Positions 45,844-56,506 of a stretch of DNA of 64,000 bases are shown here, piece after piece. Source of the DNA: Dendrobium chrysotoxum (Eukaryota > Streptophyta > Magnoliopsida > Asparagales > Orchidaceae); contig CM034309.1 in the NCBI GenBank assembly GCA_019925795.1, positions 29,196,729 through 29,260,728 on the forward strand, read 5' to 3'. The notes under the pieces were generated by a model. The model did no database searches. It was not told the DNA's origin and worked only from the letters and a program-made list of their open reading frames with translations. The position numbers were made by a program, and so were the translations under genes. Each line of letters opens with the position of its first letter. Within the stretch, counting starts at the first letter, position 1.

Positions 45844-46069
45844 TGATGTAGTGAATCAGCTGAAGAAATGAATATGGAAGAGATATAAAACAAGGAACCA
45901 ACACAAGCTCAAAGGCTTCAATATATCATAATATTCATCATCCCCTTCTTCCTACAACCTTCTATGTATACTACATAAAAAAAGAAATTCCAAGAACTTT
46001 CTAGAAAAATATGTAACAAACTAGATAAAATATTCATAAGGAAAACTTAAGCTAAGGTGTTCTACATCA
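45844..46069 (-). repeat. LTR of the TRIM element (left copy)
   Basis: 226 bp with palindromic ends TGATGTAG and CTACATCA. Its sequence recurs in direct orientation at 46961-47707, interrupted there by an insertion. In the minus-strand reading this is the 3' LTR, and a purine-rich GTAAAGGGATTA abuts it. Confidence 0.85.
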
Positions 46070-46960
46070 TAATCCCTTTACATCAAAAGAACTCAACTCC
46101 ATCGAGGGGCGTCATCAGTAGGGTGGTCAGTGTAGATATCATGAGCAACCCTCTTGGATTGAAGATTTTGCATCTTAGATGCATGTTTGCAAGCACATTC
46201 AAAGACGGAGACGACGTTTCCCTGGATTCTACTTGATTTAGATTTTGTTCAGAGCTTTCTCGGTCATCCATAGACTGGGATCATGGGAGATCGTGCTCGA
46301 CACCAAGCACAGGATCACAGACGCGGGGCTGGAATGGATTTGGAACATGAGCGGGCACTGGGTCGGATCGTGGGAGGCGTCGGTCACCGACGCAGAGAGG
46401 GGCGCGGATGGGCTCGGTTCGATAGCGTGGAGCATGGGCAGGGCCGCGTGTCAGTTCAAGCGTGCGAGAGGTGGAGAAGGTCTGGTGAATCGCTCTCCCT
46501 CGACGGAGTCGATATCAGTGGAGGAAGGATCGCGTGTCGGAGTGGCGAAACGAATCCAAGGCGAAGATGAAGCAAAGGGGAATCACAGACAATGGCCGCA
46601 GGTTGATTGGTCGGGCAGGGATCACGCCATTAGAGTGAAAGTTGGAGCGAGAGTGGAGTGGGTGTGGAATCGTACTGGAGCAGAGCCGATCGTGCGGAGA
46701 GGAGCAAAGTCATGGGTATGGTTGCATCGTATTCTCTCTATGGAATGACTGAAATTAGGCAATAAATGATCTATCCGATCAATTGAGGCATCCAATTGAG
46801 CTGCCCAAAGGGCTTTGTGGCATCGATCGTCGTCGACCGCCCATCTTCTTTGGCATCGATCTTTATCGACCGCTCATTTTCTTCGTCTTTGATTATCATT
46901 GACAACCCATCTTCTACGGCAATCCGTCATTCTTCACAAGCTTCAGGCTCGGATATCAAC

Positions 46961-47707
46961 TGATGTAGTGGATTGACGGAAGAAATGGATCTACTAGAAG
47001 AGATACAAAACAACGAACCAACACAAGCTCAAAGGCTTCAAAATATCATAATATTCATTATCCCCCTTCTTCCTACCTTCTACATATAAATACTTATCAA
47101 CGGTGAATGGCGCATAGCGCATAGCATGGCGTGGCATGCGCCATTTTGAACACAGCTCAAAATTAAATAAATATATATGTATATATGGATCCTATTTTAG
47201 AGTATCAATCAAGTTGGGGAAGGCTTGGTTGAATATGTTTATGGTCTAAAGTCCAAACCACTAAAGTGAGCTTCAAGTTCTTTCAGAATTTCTACTAAAA
47301 TAAAGTCTACATAAAATCTAATAAAACCTAACTAAACAATTTTAATAATATCAAATAATTTAAAATTAATTATTATATTATTTAAAATATTAAAATATAT
47401 AAATATTAAAATTATTTATAATTATATTAAAAAATTCCTAAAATTCAAAATACGCGCGCAGTGCACCATTACACACACATGGCGCAAATGGTGAGTGCCA
47501 ACTTGAACATGTGTGCCGCGCTATGCAGCTGGCGCCGTAGGTGTGTCGTGCCGCTCCATGATGCGGGCCATTTTGCGCCATTGACAAGTATGATATATAC
47601 TAAATCAAAAGAGATCCCTAGAACTTTCTAGAAAAAACATGTAAAAATATGTAACAAACTAGATAAAATATTTCTATGGAAAACTTAAGCTAAGATGTTC
47701 AACATCA
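46961..47707 (-). repeat. LTR of the TRIM element (right copy, interrupted)
   Basis: Matches the left LTR from TGATGTAGTG to CTTCTACAT and again from 'agaactttctagaaaa' to AACATCA. The two halves are separated by the element at 47091-47590. It is the 5' LTR in the minus-strand reading. Confidence 0.82.
47091..47590. mobile_element. Small DNA element inside the TRIM LTR
   Basis: Roughly 500 bp absent from the other LTR. The ends are inverted: 'acttatcaa...tggcgca' at the left and 'tgcgccattgacaagt' at the right, with a 6-bp insertion in the left arm. Subterminal parts are rich in 'ggcgc' motifs and the middle is AT-rich. The flanks do not show a clean duplication, so the superfamily is left open. 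Confidence 0.55.
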
Positions 47708-48294
47708 CATATAACATTAGATGTCAAAAGAAAAAAATATTGTCAAAGTCATTTCAAAAACTTGGGAAGAAGATGAAGGGCAAATGAGTGGGGTCAAGCA
47801 AATTGAAGAATAATTGAAAGATCACTCTCGAAACAACGTGAAGAGAGTGCTTTCATTATGTGTGTTTGCCAATCTTTTTGCAGTGCGATATGTAGTTAAA
47901 TAAAAATGGCTTCTCACAAGTGAGGATGAATATTCAACACACGTGCAATATAATTTAAGGTGCACAAACAAGCATGCAAGTGACAGATCACAAGATTCAC
48001 CCGCCGAAGTAGTTAGATAATTTGACATCACAGCAGAAAGTTTAAATTAATAGTCTATCCATTGCGAGAATTCTATATTTAGTGGATTGCAATATTCCTG
48101 GGAAAAGGCAAACATCATTAAGCTGCTACAATTAACCTCTGCTATAAATCATCACGCCATCCACTTACGAAATTTATGAAACAGTTTGTGTCAGTCCTTC
48201 AACAATATTCTGCCAGCCATGAGAGGAATCCCTAAATAGTTCATAGGAAATCTGTTGGTCTTAATACCAATCATATTCCCAAGCATATGAGAAT
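47708..48294. other. Intronic spacer
   Basis: No gene or element recognised. Confidence 0.5.
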
Positions 48295-49841
48295 TGATAC
48301 ATCATCAAAAATTACTTTGATTGAGCACGAATCTCGAGCCATATTCAAGTTGGAAACTTTCAAAATTTAAATTTAGGATCATCTGAATTCCAGTTTCAGC
48401 AAACTTATAGTCAAACTGAACATCTCAAAGAGACGAACCTAACGACACCAAAATCAGTCCAACCCAAGCCCAAATGAGTCTAAATCAAGGGCTCGGACCA
48501 CATTTGGAAGGGTCAAATCATTATTTGGATGACAAATTGATATCCAATTATGGCATGCTTATAGTCAAATCGAGCGGCTCGGCGAGACGAATCCAACGAG
48601 CCCAAGATCGCTGAATTCCAACATCGTTAAGGCACCTAAACAGTTGAAAAACTTCCTATGATCGGGGGAATCAATACGAGCCATCCGATGGAGCACTGCG
48701 AACCTCACCCGGATCTTCTCTATATTTACGGGGTGTGCCACACATGAAAATCTATAAATAGACTCTTACTCTCTACATAAGGAGGACCCTTTGGCTGGAG
48801 ATTGGAAGAGCTCTAAGGCTTCCAGAGCTCCAGCACCACCGCCGGCAAACCCCCGTCGACCTTCATCAGACCACCGCCCGGCCGCCGGACTTCCACCCGG
48901 ACGCCGACCGCCACTGGACTTCCACTCGACCGCCGACCGCCGCCGGACTTCCACCCAGTCATCGGCCGCCATCGGACTTCAGCCTAACCTTCGTCGGACC
49001 ACCGCCCGACAGCCGACTGCCGCCAGACTTCCACCCAGTCGTTGGCCGCCGCCGAACTTCAGCCCGACCATCGTCGGACCACCGCCCGGCCGCCGACCGC
49101 CGCCGGACTTCCACCCGGCCACCGAAAGACGCTGGACTTCAGCCCAACCTTCGTCAAACCACTGTCCGGCCGCCGAACGCCGCCAGACTTCCACCCGGCC
49201 GCCGACTGACGCCGGACTTCCACCCGGCCACCGACCGCCGCCGAACTTCCACCTGGCCGTCGACTGCAGCCGGACTTCAGCCAGACCTTCGTCGGACCAC
49301 CGCCCGGCCGCCGACCGCCGCCAGACTTCCACCCAGCCGTCGGCCGCCGCCGGACTTCAACCTGACCTTCATTGGACCACTGCCCGGCCGCCGACGCCAT
49401 CGGACTTCCACCCGGCCCTGACCGCCTCCGGACTTCAGCCCGACCTTCGTCGGACCACCGCCCGGCCGCCGACCTCAGCCGGACTTCCACCCAGTCGTCG
49501 GCCGCCGTCAAACTTTAGCCCGACCTTCGTCGGACCACCGCCCGGCCTCCGACTACCGTCGGACTTCCGCTCGAACATCACTAAATCTTTGTCTAACTCT
49601 CCAAGCTACTATAATTTGACTGCCTCTAAGTAGACGGACGGGTCAACCCTTGTAATTTGCTCAAGTTTAGTGGAATCTTTTTACCTGGGAGAGGCCCCGT
49701 GGTTTTTCCCTCTTCGAGCTTTCCACGTAAAAAAGATCGGGTGTTTCACTTTTTTCTTTCTGTTTGTGTGCTAGATATTCGTGCATCGCTAAGACAAAAA
49801 CTTTACTCACTCTGCCGCCACGAATCTTCTAGCCCGCAACA
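48295..49841 (+). repeat. LTR copy C of the minisatellite LTR family, in expansin intron 3
   Basis: It starts TGATACATCATC and ends GCCCGCAACA, with the family's 'gagcacgaatctcgag', TATA box (CTATAAATAG, 48752-48761) and GGCCCCGTGGTTTTTCCC. Flanks are AGAAT and AGGAT (4/5). It is a probable solo LTR, antisense to the expansin gene. Between TATA box and 3' part is a long GC-rich repeat tract (48840-49560), giving a long open frame in several registers. Confidence 0.75.
48840..49560 (+). repeat. GC-rich 30-bp-type minisatellite in LTR C
   Basis: Many degenerate units of the form 'gccgccgaccgccgccgg' + 'acttccacccgg', mixed with a longer variant containing 'ttcgtcggaccaccgcccg'. The array is about three times longer than that in LTR A. 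It produces a 280-codon Pro/Arg/Ser-rich frame on the plus strand and others on the minus strand, none of them likely to be genes. Confidence 0.8.
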
Positions 49842-49899
49842 AGGATCATTAACCAAATATGAAAAAAATAGATAACAGAGTAGGGATGCTTAGTTTTTA

Positions 49900-50720
49900 G
49901 GCCCATACGATCAGGAAGATAAAGGGAGAGCATAGTCCCATCCACAGCACTCAAAAAAACAAGATTATCCTGGCAAAGCAGGTGTCCAATAGAAACCTGA
50001 TAAGAGAATATAGGAGCATAGCAACCAATACTAGAATTCTACTAAAAAATACGAGGGAAGTCCATGGCTATAGTAAAAAGAAATAGAAAAAGAGGGCAGC
50101 CTGGTCTTAAATCGTTTGTAAAGTTGAAGTAGCCATTAATCTTACCATTCCCAAGAACAAAAAAGGAGCATCTATAATGCAAGCTTCCTCCCGCTAAACA
50201 AATAAAGGTGGCCTTCCTTTGACAAGAAGGCTAGAAATAAGGGCTACATGTTTCATATTATCAAAAGCATTCTGGAGAGATCAATCATAGCACAAAAATG
50301 TCTTTGGTTGTCCAAAACTTAAATTATTTATAAGGTTATGGGCAAGATAAGTATTATTCTCAATATCCATATTTTCTACAAAAGTAGCTTGAGCAGGATG
50401 AATAATAAGTGGGAGAACAAGTTTGAGCATGCTAGCTAAAAGTTTAGGGATAAGAGTGATTAGACAATGCTTAGCCATATTAGAAAGTTTCCTGCTATTA
50501 AATAAATAATAAACAATTAGAGTGAAGTAAGTTCTCACCTGATCGCAAGAATCAGAAAAAACTTTGAAAGGAAATCATCTAGGCCAGGGGGTTTCTTTTT
50601 ACAAACACTTAGGAAGACTTCCTAAATCTCCTCTTCAAAAAAAGAGGAAATGAAAGCATCAACCAGATTACAAGGAACATTATTTTCAAGCAGGAATATC
50701 CTTAGGAGGGAGAACTTTTA
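49900..50720 (-). pseudogene. L1-type LINE reverse transcriptase relic
   Basis: Minus-strand phrases in order: HCLITLIPKLLASMLKLVLP, LIIHPAQATFVENMDIENN, TYLAHNLIN, and then, in broken frame, LSLQNAFDNMKH and CIIDAPFLFLGMV. They follow the plant L1 ORF2 polymerase (LIPK, ILA.RLK, ISPAQ.AFV.GR.I.DN motifs). Multiple stops and frame changes make it dead. It lies in expansin intron 3, same strand as the gene. Confidence 0.7.
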
Positions 50721-50939
50721 TTATATGGCTAGATAGTTTCAATTATTGAGATGCTCTGTTTTTATTATCTAACTAACTGGCTTCGATCTGCATCCCTCCC
50801 TAAATGTGTTTTTAAGAAGATATCAATTTCAATGTCGATGTTCTTTTTCATAGGGATAATTTCAAGATTTAATTGGGAAACAAGAGGACTGGTCATTCCC
50901 TTCATCTCTTACTTGAACACTTCATGCGGGATGAATTTG

Positions 50940-51900
50940 ATAAGGTCAGTTCCTAAATCTAGCACCCTGTTCTCTCGTTGGTGTAAGGATGCTTATACTT
51001 TCATCTAGTTGACAAGTGCATAATAGGTTTCTATGTTATGAAAAGAGCTGTAGCATATTGCTTCTATTGTGCGCTATCTTATTGTTTAAGTGATGGTTCT
51101 AGACTTCTAGTATCTTCCTTTTTTGGATCCTTGGCTTAATGATATTTCCTTAACTGAGAGGTTGAGAAGGAATGCTCGCTACCTTTTTAACACACCCAAT
51201 GATTTACTTTTATGAATGGGATTGGCATGCGCCTAAACTAAAGCATTTCTCCCGATCTTGTTTAGATAACATAACTAGTATTCCTCTATATAGGAGAGAT
51301 GAAATTAAGAGTTGGAAAAATTACTTCGCTGTTTTTGAGCTGAGAAAGCTATTTTCAGTCACATTCTGAATATACATTGGGCTAAGTTCACATTCATCTA
51401 TAAAGGGAAAAAAGATAAGAAATTGTGGGTTGGAAAAATTACTTCCTTCTTTTTGAGCTGAGAAAGCTATTTTCAATCATATCCTGAATATACATTGGGC
51501 TAAGTTCATTTGTTTTAAGAGTTGCCCTCTCAAATTCTCTCTTTTCTCTTGGATGGAAATCCTTGGTGGCCTAAAACTACATAAAATATTAATGCTTGAG
51601 GGATTGATGTTAATGATATTCATCTGTTGTGTAATTAACATTTGGAGTCCCACTCCAATATTTTTTGGTTGTAACTTTGCAATGCATTTAGGTTAGAAAT
51701 TTGTTTCCTAAGGGCATATTTTCTTGTTTTAGGTATTTTTGCTTTAGGCTATTGAAGCCATTTCCATCCATAGCTACTACCTTACTAAGAGACTACATTT
51801 CTGATTTCTCTATATAACTATATGGCGTATAATATTTGGTGGTGGGGAAATGATAGAGTTCATTGAGCAACTGATTCCAGTTTATTTGTTGTTACTATGA
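50940..51900 (+). pseudogene. L1-type LINE C-terminal relic (zf-RVT region)
   Basis: On the plus strand, in changing frames, phrases such as FLDPWLNDISLTERLRRN, LPSQILSFLLDGNPWW, GIDVNDIHLLCN, HLESHSNIF and AYNIWWWGNDRVH follow the C-terminal zinc-finger region of plant L1 ORF2. A segment of about 116 bp is duplicated in tandem (51316-51385 and 51432-51508 are near identical). It is opposite in strand to the neighbouring polymerase relic. Confidence 0.55.
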
Positions 51901-51957
51901 ACATCAAAACTTGGGTAAACTTTAAAATTAACAAATGGAGAAATTGTGGTGATTGGC

Positions 51958-52060
51958 CTTTACAACACAACAATAACAAGCTTTTATCCAACTATATGAG
52001 TTCAGCTACATGAATGTGTCTGGTTAAGAGTCAAATTCTCATTTAAATAATAAAAAAACA
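51958..52060 (-). mobile_element. 3' end of an RTE-type LINE
   Basis: The reverse complement of the tail seen at 23180-23271: CAA-rich start, 'caagcttttatccaactat', 'ttcagctacatgaatg', 'tctggttaagagtcaaatt', 'ctcatttaaat'. Only about 100 bp remain, with an internal deletion. Confidence 0.75.
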
Positions 52061-53194
52061 TCAAATAAAAAAAGTTCATTACAGGTTAAACTTTTTTGGA
52101 AGTCCGTTGAATGAGCACTTTCATCTTATGGCAGCTTGACAATTGATATGAAAAAAGAATAAGAAACAGAAAAGGAAAGTGAAAGAAAGAAATTCAAAAC
52201 AAAAGAAGGAAAAGCAAAATTGAATGAAAAAGGAAAATAAAAAGTTCAAGAGGACGATAGCGACGAGGACGAAATCAAGATAACAGTTTGCCAACCGAAT
52301 ACCTATCCCTTACAGCAGGTGTCACGGTCAGAGGAAGGCATTGTTGAATCCATAACTATTTGAACATGATATCTATCTAGTGTGATATATGGAATATATG
52401 ACAAAGGTAGAGTGTTGGAGTCTTTCTATCGATCGTTCATGTCATATAGGCCCGAGTCAGACATCAAATTGCTTTGATTGGAATTATCCGGAGGATACCT
52501 TCTATATATCAAGGTTTATATCAAAAAGATGTAAAATCAAACCTCTTTCTTGATTCAAGAGAAGCCCAAAGAAGTGAATAGGATACCCAAATAATGATAG
52601 ATATGTCAAAAGATTTCTGCTACTCATCTATGGATCTTCCATGCTTAATTGGCTTTGTTGTTGAGATGTTTACTTACAATTCTGATAGGCAACATTTTAC
52701 TCCGATTATTGTTGATTTTTATTCTGATTTCATTTGTCACTTTTCCCTTTACCTATAGTTGGTCTTTAGATACAACTCTAGATGTGCTTTCGTTGTAGAG
52801 TTTTTTTTTTTTTTTTTTTAAGGATCTGATGTCATTATTTCACCCATATGGTTTGGTGGGCACTATTCAATGATGATTGCGGTGTCAAAATAAAACTACA
52901 CTTCAAATTCTACAATTGATTTGCACAACCAAGGTAGGAGAAAGTGGGCATTTCCATACTGTTTGGATATGTGAACCTATGCCACTTGCCTCATTTCAAA
53001 ATTTATCTGACTCTTGTTTATTTAAGAGGGTTTATGTTATTTTAGGGTATATTTTTGCTAATTTTTACTCTCTGAGCTATGTTTTAGCCTTATTTAACTG
53101 CTAACTTTTTATACTCTTACTTTTATTCAATTAACAAATAGTCATGAAAATATGAAACGACAGCCATTTGAGTTTTCCTCCAATGATGCAATAA
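52061..53194. other. Intronic spacer
   Basis: AT-rich, A-rich at 52145-52260, and a T-run at about 52799-52819. No exon was recognised. Confidence 0.5.
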
Positions 53195-53795
53195 TGAGCA
53201 TTTATCTCAAATAATTAAAAGAGAGGAGGTCCTCTTGTTAAAATTAAACAAGCCAAGTATTATAGAATGTATGACAACCACCATGTATATAGGAGTTGCT
53301 CTATAGTAGTGCTCGTCTCAAATGATTAAAGAAGAGGAGGCCCTCCTGCTAAAATTGAAGAATGCATGCTCTGTGGAATATATGAAAACAAGCACAATAG
53401 GAAATGTAGGGTCAAGATCGTATAAGGTTTAGACGAGAAATGAGTCATTAACCTAACTTTATGCTCAAATGTTCAGCACCCATAAATCAAGCTTATATTC
53501 TAAAATTTCTCTATATCAACTAAACATAGTAATATCTGGTTGAAACTAACAAAAGAGGTTATGAATTCAAATCACAACTAATTTCTTGGCAATGCAATTT
53601 TAAGGCTATATTCATCAGGACTATGCAAGAAGCAAGTCACTACCTAACTATAAGCTCAAATGTTCGGTACCCATAAATAAGTTTAATATTCTAAAATTCC
53701 TTATCATGAACTAAGCATGGTAATATTGTGTTGGAATAAACAATTGAGCAAGATGTTAAAAGTTTGAATCACACACAGCTTCTTGTCAGTGCAAG
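53195..53795 (+). repeat. Two consecutive tandem duplications in expansin intron 3
   Basis: The first is a doubled block of about 110-120 bp: 'ctcaaataattaaaagagag' near 53206 matches 'ctcaaatgattaaagaagag' near 53318. The second is a doubled block of about 190 bp: 'gctcaaatgttcagcaccca' near 53463 matches 'gctcaaatgttcggtaccca' near 53653. Confidence 0.7.
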
Positions 53796-54016
53796 GCTAA
53801 GGTCTTATCAATTTCTTGTGAGATCCCACATTGAAAAGACCTAATGTATTAAGTTCTTTTAATAGACGACAGACATATTTTGCATGCTATATTAAACATT
53901 GAAGACAACAAGTAGGAGATTAAATTTGTAACGTAATACAAAGATTAATAAATAAATGTTTCTCTCTATTATTATTAGACAAAAGTTTAAGTATAGAATG
54001 AAGGTTAAAAACTTAC

Positions 54017-54146
54017 TGGTTTTATGTGCATTGATCCGATATCTCCATCACCATCTTCAAACTCCACAAGAAGAGAGAGCCAGTAGTCTGTGGAACCTTC
54101 ATTCACATGAAAGGCTATGTTCTTCCCGCGGTACTTGCATAAAGTC
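54017..54146 (-). CDS. EXPB: Beta-expansin, exon 3 (residues 153-196)
   Basis: The acceptor TTTTTAG opens G|ACT..., completing the split Arg codon of exon 2. It reads TLCKYRGKNIAFHVNEGSTD and YWLSLLVEFEDGDGDIGSMH, then IKP before the donor GTAAGT. This covers the end of the first expansin domain and the start of the C-terminal domain. The 130-bp length restores phase 0 for exon 4. Confidence 0.92.
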
Positions 54147-54914
54147 CTAAAAATTATTTTAATTTACTCCATCAATTTTGAGAATCAAGATGCCAAACAC
54201 GCAAACAAAATTGTAGCAAACTTCTTTAGCTCTCAAATTTCTATAAGCTAGTGTATAACATTTACTTCCCTAGAAAATTGTGAAAAATCACCAATATATA
54301 AAATTCCCATGTCTTTTTAACGAGCATCTAAGGTAGCATAGGAAGCATTCATACAACGCCGGAGTTCTCTAACCCTTGATAAATGCTACAGAAGAACAAA
54401 CTTTGTAATTATATTGGAGCATACACTTTTTTTATTATATTGTTCACTATTTTTTAAAAACAATTACATTAAACAAGCACTCTTAACTAAGCCCGTGTTA
54501 ATATAAAACTGTGAAGAAATTGAAGTTTATGTTTAGGTCTTGTTTGGCTAAGAAACTTATGGATTTTCTTTTCAATCATTTTATACATGAAAATAAATTC
54601 CTAGTTTTTAGCCCTAAAGTGTTTATTGAGTTAAAAAACATATTAATTTCTAAACGGATCCTACCTTTTAAATCATGGAATCTAAAAAATTTCATCATTT
54701 TTTGAAACATCTTTCTAACTTCAAACAACCAAAATGAGCACTTTTCAATGCAATCAAACATGAATTAGAAGAAAAAATGATATCTGCCCAAATTTGATAG
54801 AATTGGACTGCTCAACTCTCTTACAGCGTCTAATTCAAACTATATAAAATAACAGGCACTGTTTTTCAGTGACAGAGTTGAGCAGTCATCAAACAGTTAG
54901 AATCAAACAGACAC

Positions 54915-55054
54915 AGCTCATCTTGGCTTGTTGGTTGAGAGCTTAGGCTTCCAACTAAGAGGTCTTGGGTTTGAGTTTTGTGTATGGGATGTGTGTGTGA
55001 GTTTGCTTTAATTGGCCTAAATGTCCCCCCCCCCCCCCCAAAAAAAAAAAAAAA
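54915..55054 (+). mobile_element. tRNA-derived SINE, second type, in expansin intron 2
   Basis: Polymerase III box A (TGGCTTGTTGGTTG, 54924-54937) and box B (GGGTTTGAGTT, 54967-54977) are followed by 'gtgtatgggatgtgtgtgtg', a C-run (55025-55039) and an A-run (55040-55054). It differs in sequence from the SINE at 12664-12757. It is antisense to the gene. No clear TSD. Confidence 0.65.
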
Positions 55055-55542
55055 CAGAATTACAGTGCTCTGAATTAGACGTAAAGCAGATTGGTAGGCC
55101 ATCAAGGAAACAAAGTACACGAGAAATGAAAGATGGTCTCCTAATTTCTACTTGATATAGACGTAAAGTAACTATCCAGAACCTGCAATAGAGAAATCTA
55201 AGTTCGACAGCTACCTATCAAGCCAGACAAAAACATCAGTTAATAAAATATCTAAGCACAAAATTAATAAGATGAAATAGGGAAATTAGGGCATGACATT
55301 CGGGAGATTAACTAGATAAAGAGAAAAGATGCAAAAGCTCGGGGCTGTTTTATTGCAAGATTTAGTAAGGATTTGGGTGAATCTAGCTGAATAATTTTTT
55401 GAGCTACTTAAATTTTATTATCTTCTTAAATTCAATTTTCCTCCTATTTTAGATTAAATTCTGGAATTAGTAAATCACAGGGATGTACGACTTAAAAAGA
55501 GATTATGTTACTTCCCATTGTTTCTTTTTCTCCTTCAATTAA

Positions 55543-55653
55543 GACTTCCTTTGGCACAGCTTTCTTCTGTTTTCTAAAACAGTTTTTTTTCAGTATAAAA
55601 AATTATTAAGAAAAAATAGTAGTGAAAAGCTGTCCCAACCAAAGCCAAAATCT
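55543..55653. mobile_element. Tourist-like MITE in expansin intron 2
   Basis: Ends GACTTCCTTTGGCACAGC and AAGCTGTCCCAACCAAAGCC; TAA precedes it and TTAA follows near the other end. It belongs to the family at 36712-36824, with a shorter loop. Confidence 0.6.
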
Positions 55654-56199
55654 TAAATCTTAGAATTATATGCAAACAATCTTTTAAGATTTCACAAGAT
55701 TTTAACATCTACATGTCAAATAATTTTTAGGGTTTTAATCATCCAATATTAACTAAATCTAATTTTATAAGATTTACAAAATGTATATTTGAAGAAACTA
55801 TATTTGAAGAAACTTTCTCAAAACTGTATTTTTTAAAAAATTATTATAATTTTATTTTGGCTATATTTTTTATTATTTTAAAAAATAATATTTTATAACT
55901 ATATCCACTAAAATTATAAAAAACTGCTATTTGGATTCTTAAAAGTGAAAAAATTTTAAAATACCTCCACTCTAATCCTAACCGAATTAAAATTTACTTG
56001 CAGGCTTGCAGCAAAAAAGCCCCTTAAATACATTTTAAATAGAACTCGTAATCATCGAAAGTCGAAACCCCTTTTTGCGTTAGTTAAGGGTTTGTCTTCC
56101 ATCACCGAAAGCAGTGTCGATGATTAAAATTTCCATTACACTGTACAAAAGAGATCTTCCAGAGAAAATGAGTAATTGCAGTAGATGATATACTATTAC

Positions 56200-56506
56200 C
56201 GGCGATAGAGGACGGAGATCTCGCCGCGGTTGCGGAGCTCGGGACCCTGTCCAGCAATGGCCATGCGGCTGAAGGCGGCTCCGCTGAGATCAAAGTGGGT
56301 GCGGCCGAAGGCACAGTAGCCGCCGGGGCACTCGTCGGTGACGATGATGGTGACGGCGCGCCGCGAACAGATGGACTGATCGGCACACCGCACTTTGTAG
56401 CACGCGCCGCACCCTTCCCCGTCCTTAAACAGCACCGGGCTCACGGCACCCACCCGCGCCCGCATTGGTCGTACGTCCACCAGCGACCCGTACCCGCACG
56501 CACCAC
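56200..56506 (-). CDS. EXPB: Beta-expansin, exon 2 (residues 51-152)
   Basis: Acceptor ACACAG| then GTGGTGCG, completing the Gly codon split after exon 1. It encodes most of the first (double-psi beta-barrel, GH45-like) domain: ACGYGSLVDVRP, CGACYKVRC, ICSRRAVTIIVTDECPGG and the HFD motif in THFDLSGAAF, ending ISVLYRR with a split codon (phase 2) before GTAATA. The conserved cysteines of the family are present. The exon is strongly GC-rich compared with its surroundings, as many monocot exons are. Confidence 0.95.

Larger units (their letters stand above)
45844..47707 (-). mobile_element. TRIM-type (terminal-repeat in miniature) LTR element with perfect TSD
   Basis: Two direct LTRs (45844-46069 and 46961-47707) enclose an 891-bp interior. 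CATAT flanks both ends (45839-45843 and 47708-47712), a perfect 5-bp TSD. On the minus strand the sequence just inside the 46961 LTR is GTTGATATCCGAGCC, resembling the initiator tRNA-Met primer site with mismatches, so the element is in minus orientation. The interior is GC-rich, has short ORFs (46083-46435 minus, 46245-46748 plus) without recognisable domains, and encodes no polymerase. It would need enzymes from another element. Confidence 0.82.
45234..54016 (-). other. Beta-expansin intron 3 (8.8 kb, transposon-filled)
   Basis: Donor ACCA|GTAAGT (GT at 54015-54016) and acceptor TTGCAG|TCA. It holds the TRIM element (45844-47707), solo LTR C (48295-49841), L1 relics on both strands (49900-51900), an RTE 3' end (51958-52060), a poly(T) run near 52800, and tandem duplications (53195-53795). 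Unique sequence between these is AT-rich with no further exon. Confidence 0.88.
54147..56199 (-). other. Beta-expansin intron 2 (2.05 kb)
   Basis: Donor CG|GTAATA, acceptor TTTTTAG. It contains a SINE (54915-55054), a hairpin at about 54808-54900 ('actgctcaactctc' against 'gagttgagcagt') and a Tourist-like MITE (55543-55653). The rest is AT-rich. Confidence 0.85.

Noticed and set aside
46245..46748. 167-codon GC-rich frame
   Set aside because: It is antisense within the interior of the TRIM element and has no recognisable domain; GC richness alone makes long frames likely.
48791..49633. 280-codon Pro/Arg/Ser-rich open frame on the plus strand, looking like an extensin-type protein
   Set aside because: It lies wholly on a 30-bp-type minisatellite inside LTR C; other frames and the minus strand are open too, and LTRs A and B have similar tracts in the same place.
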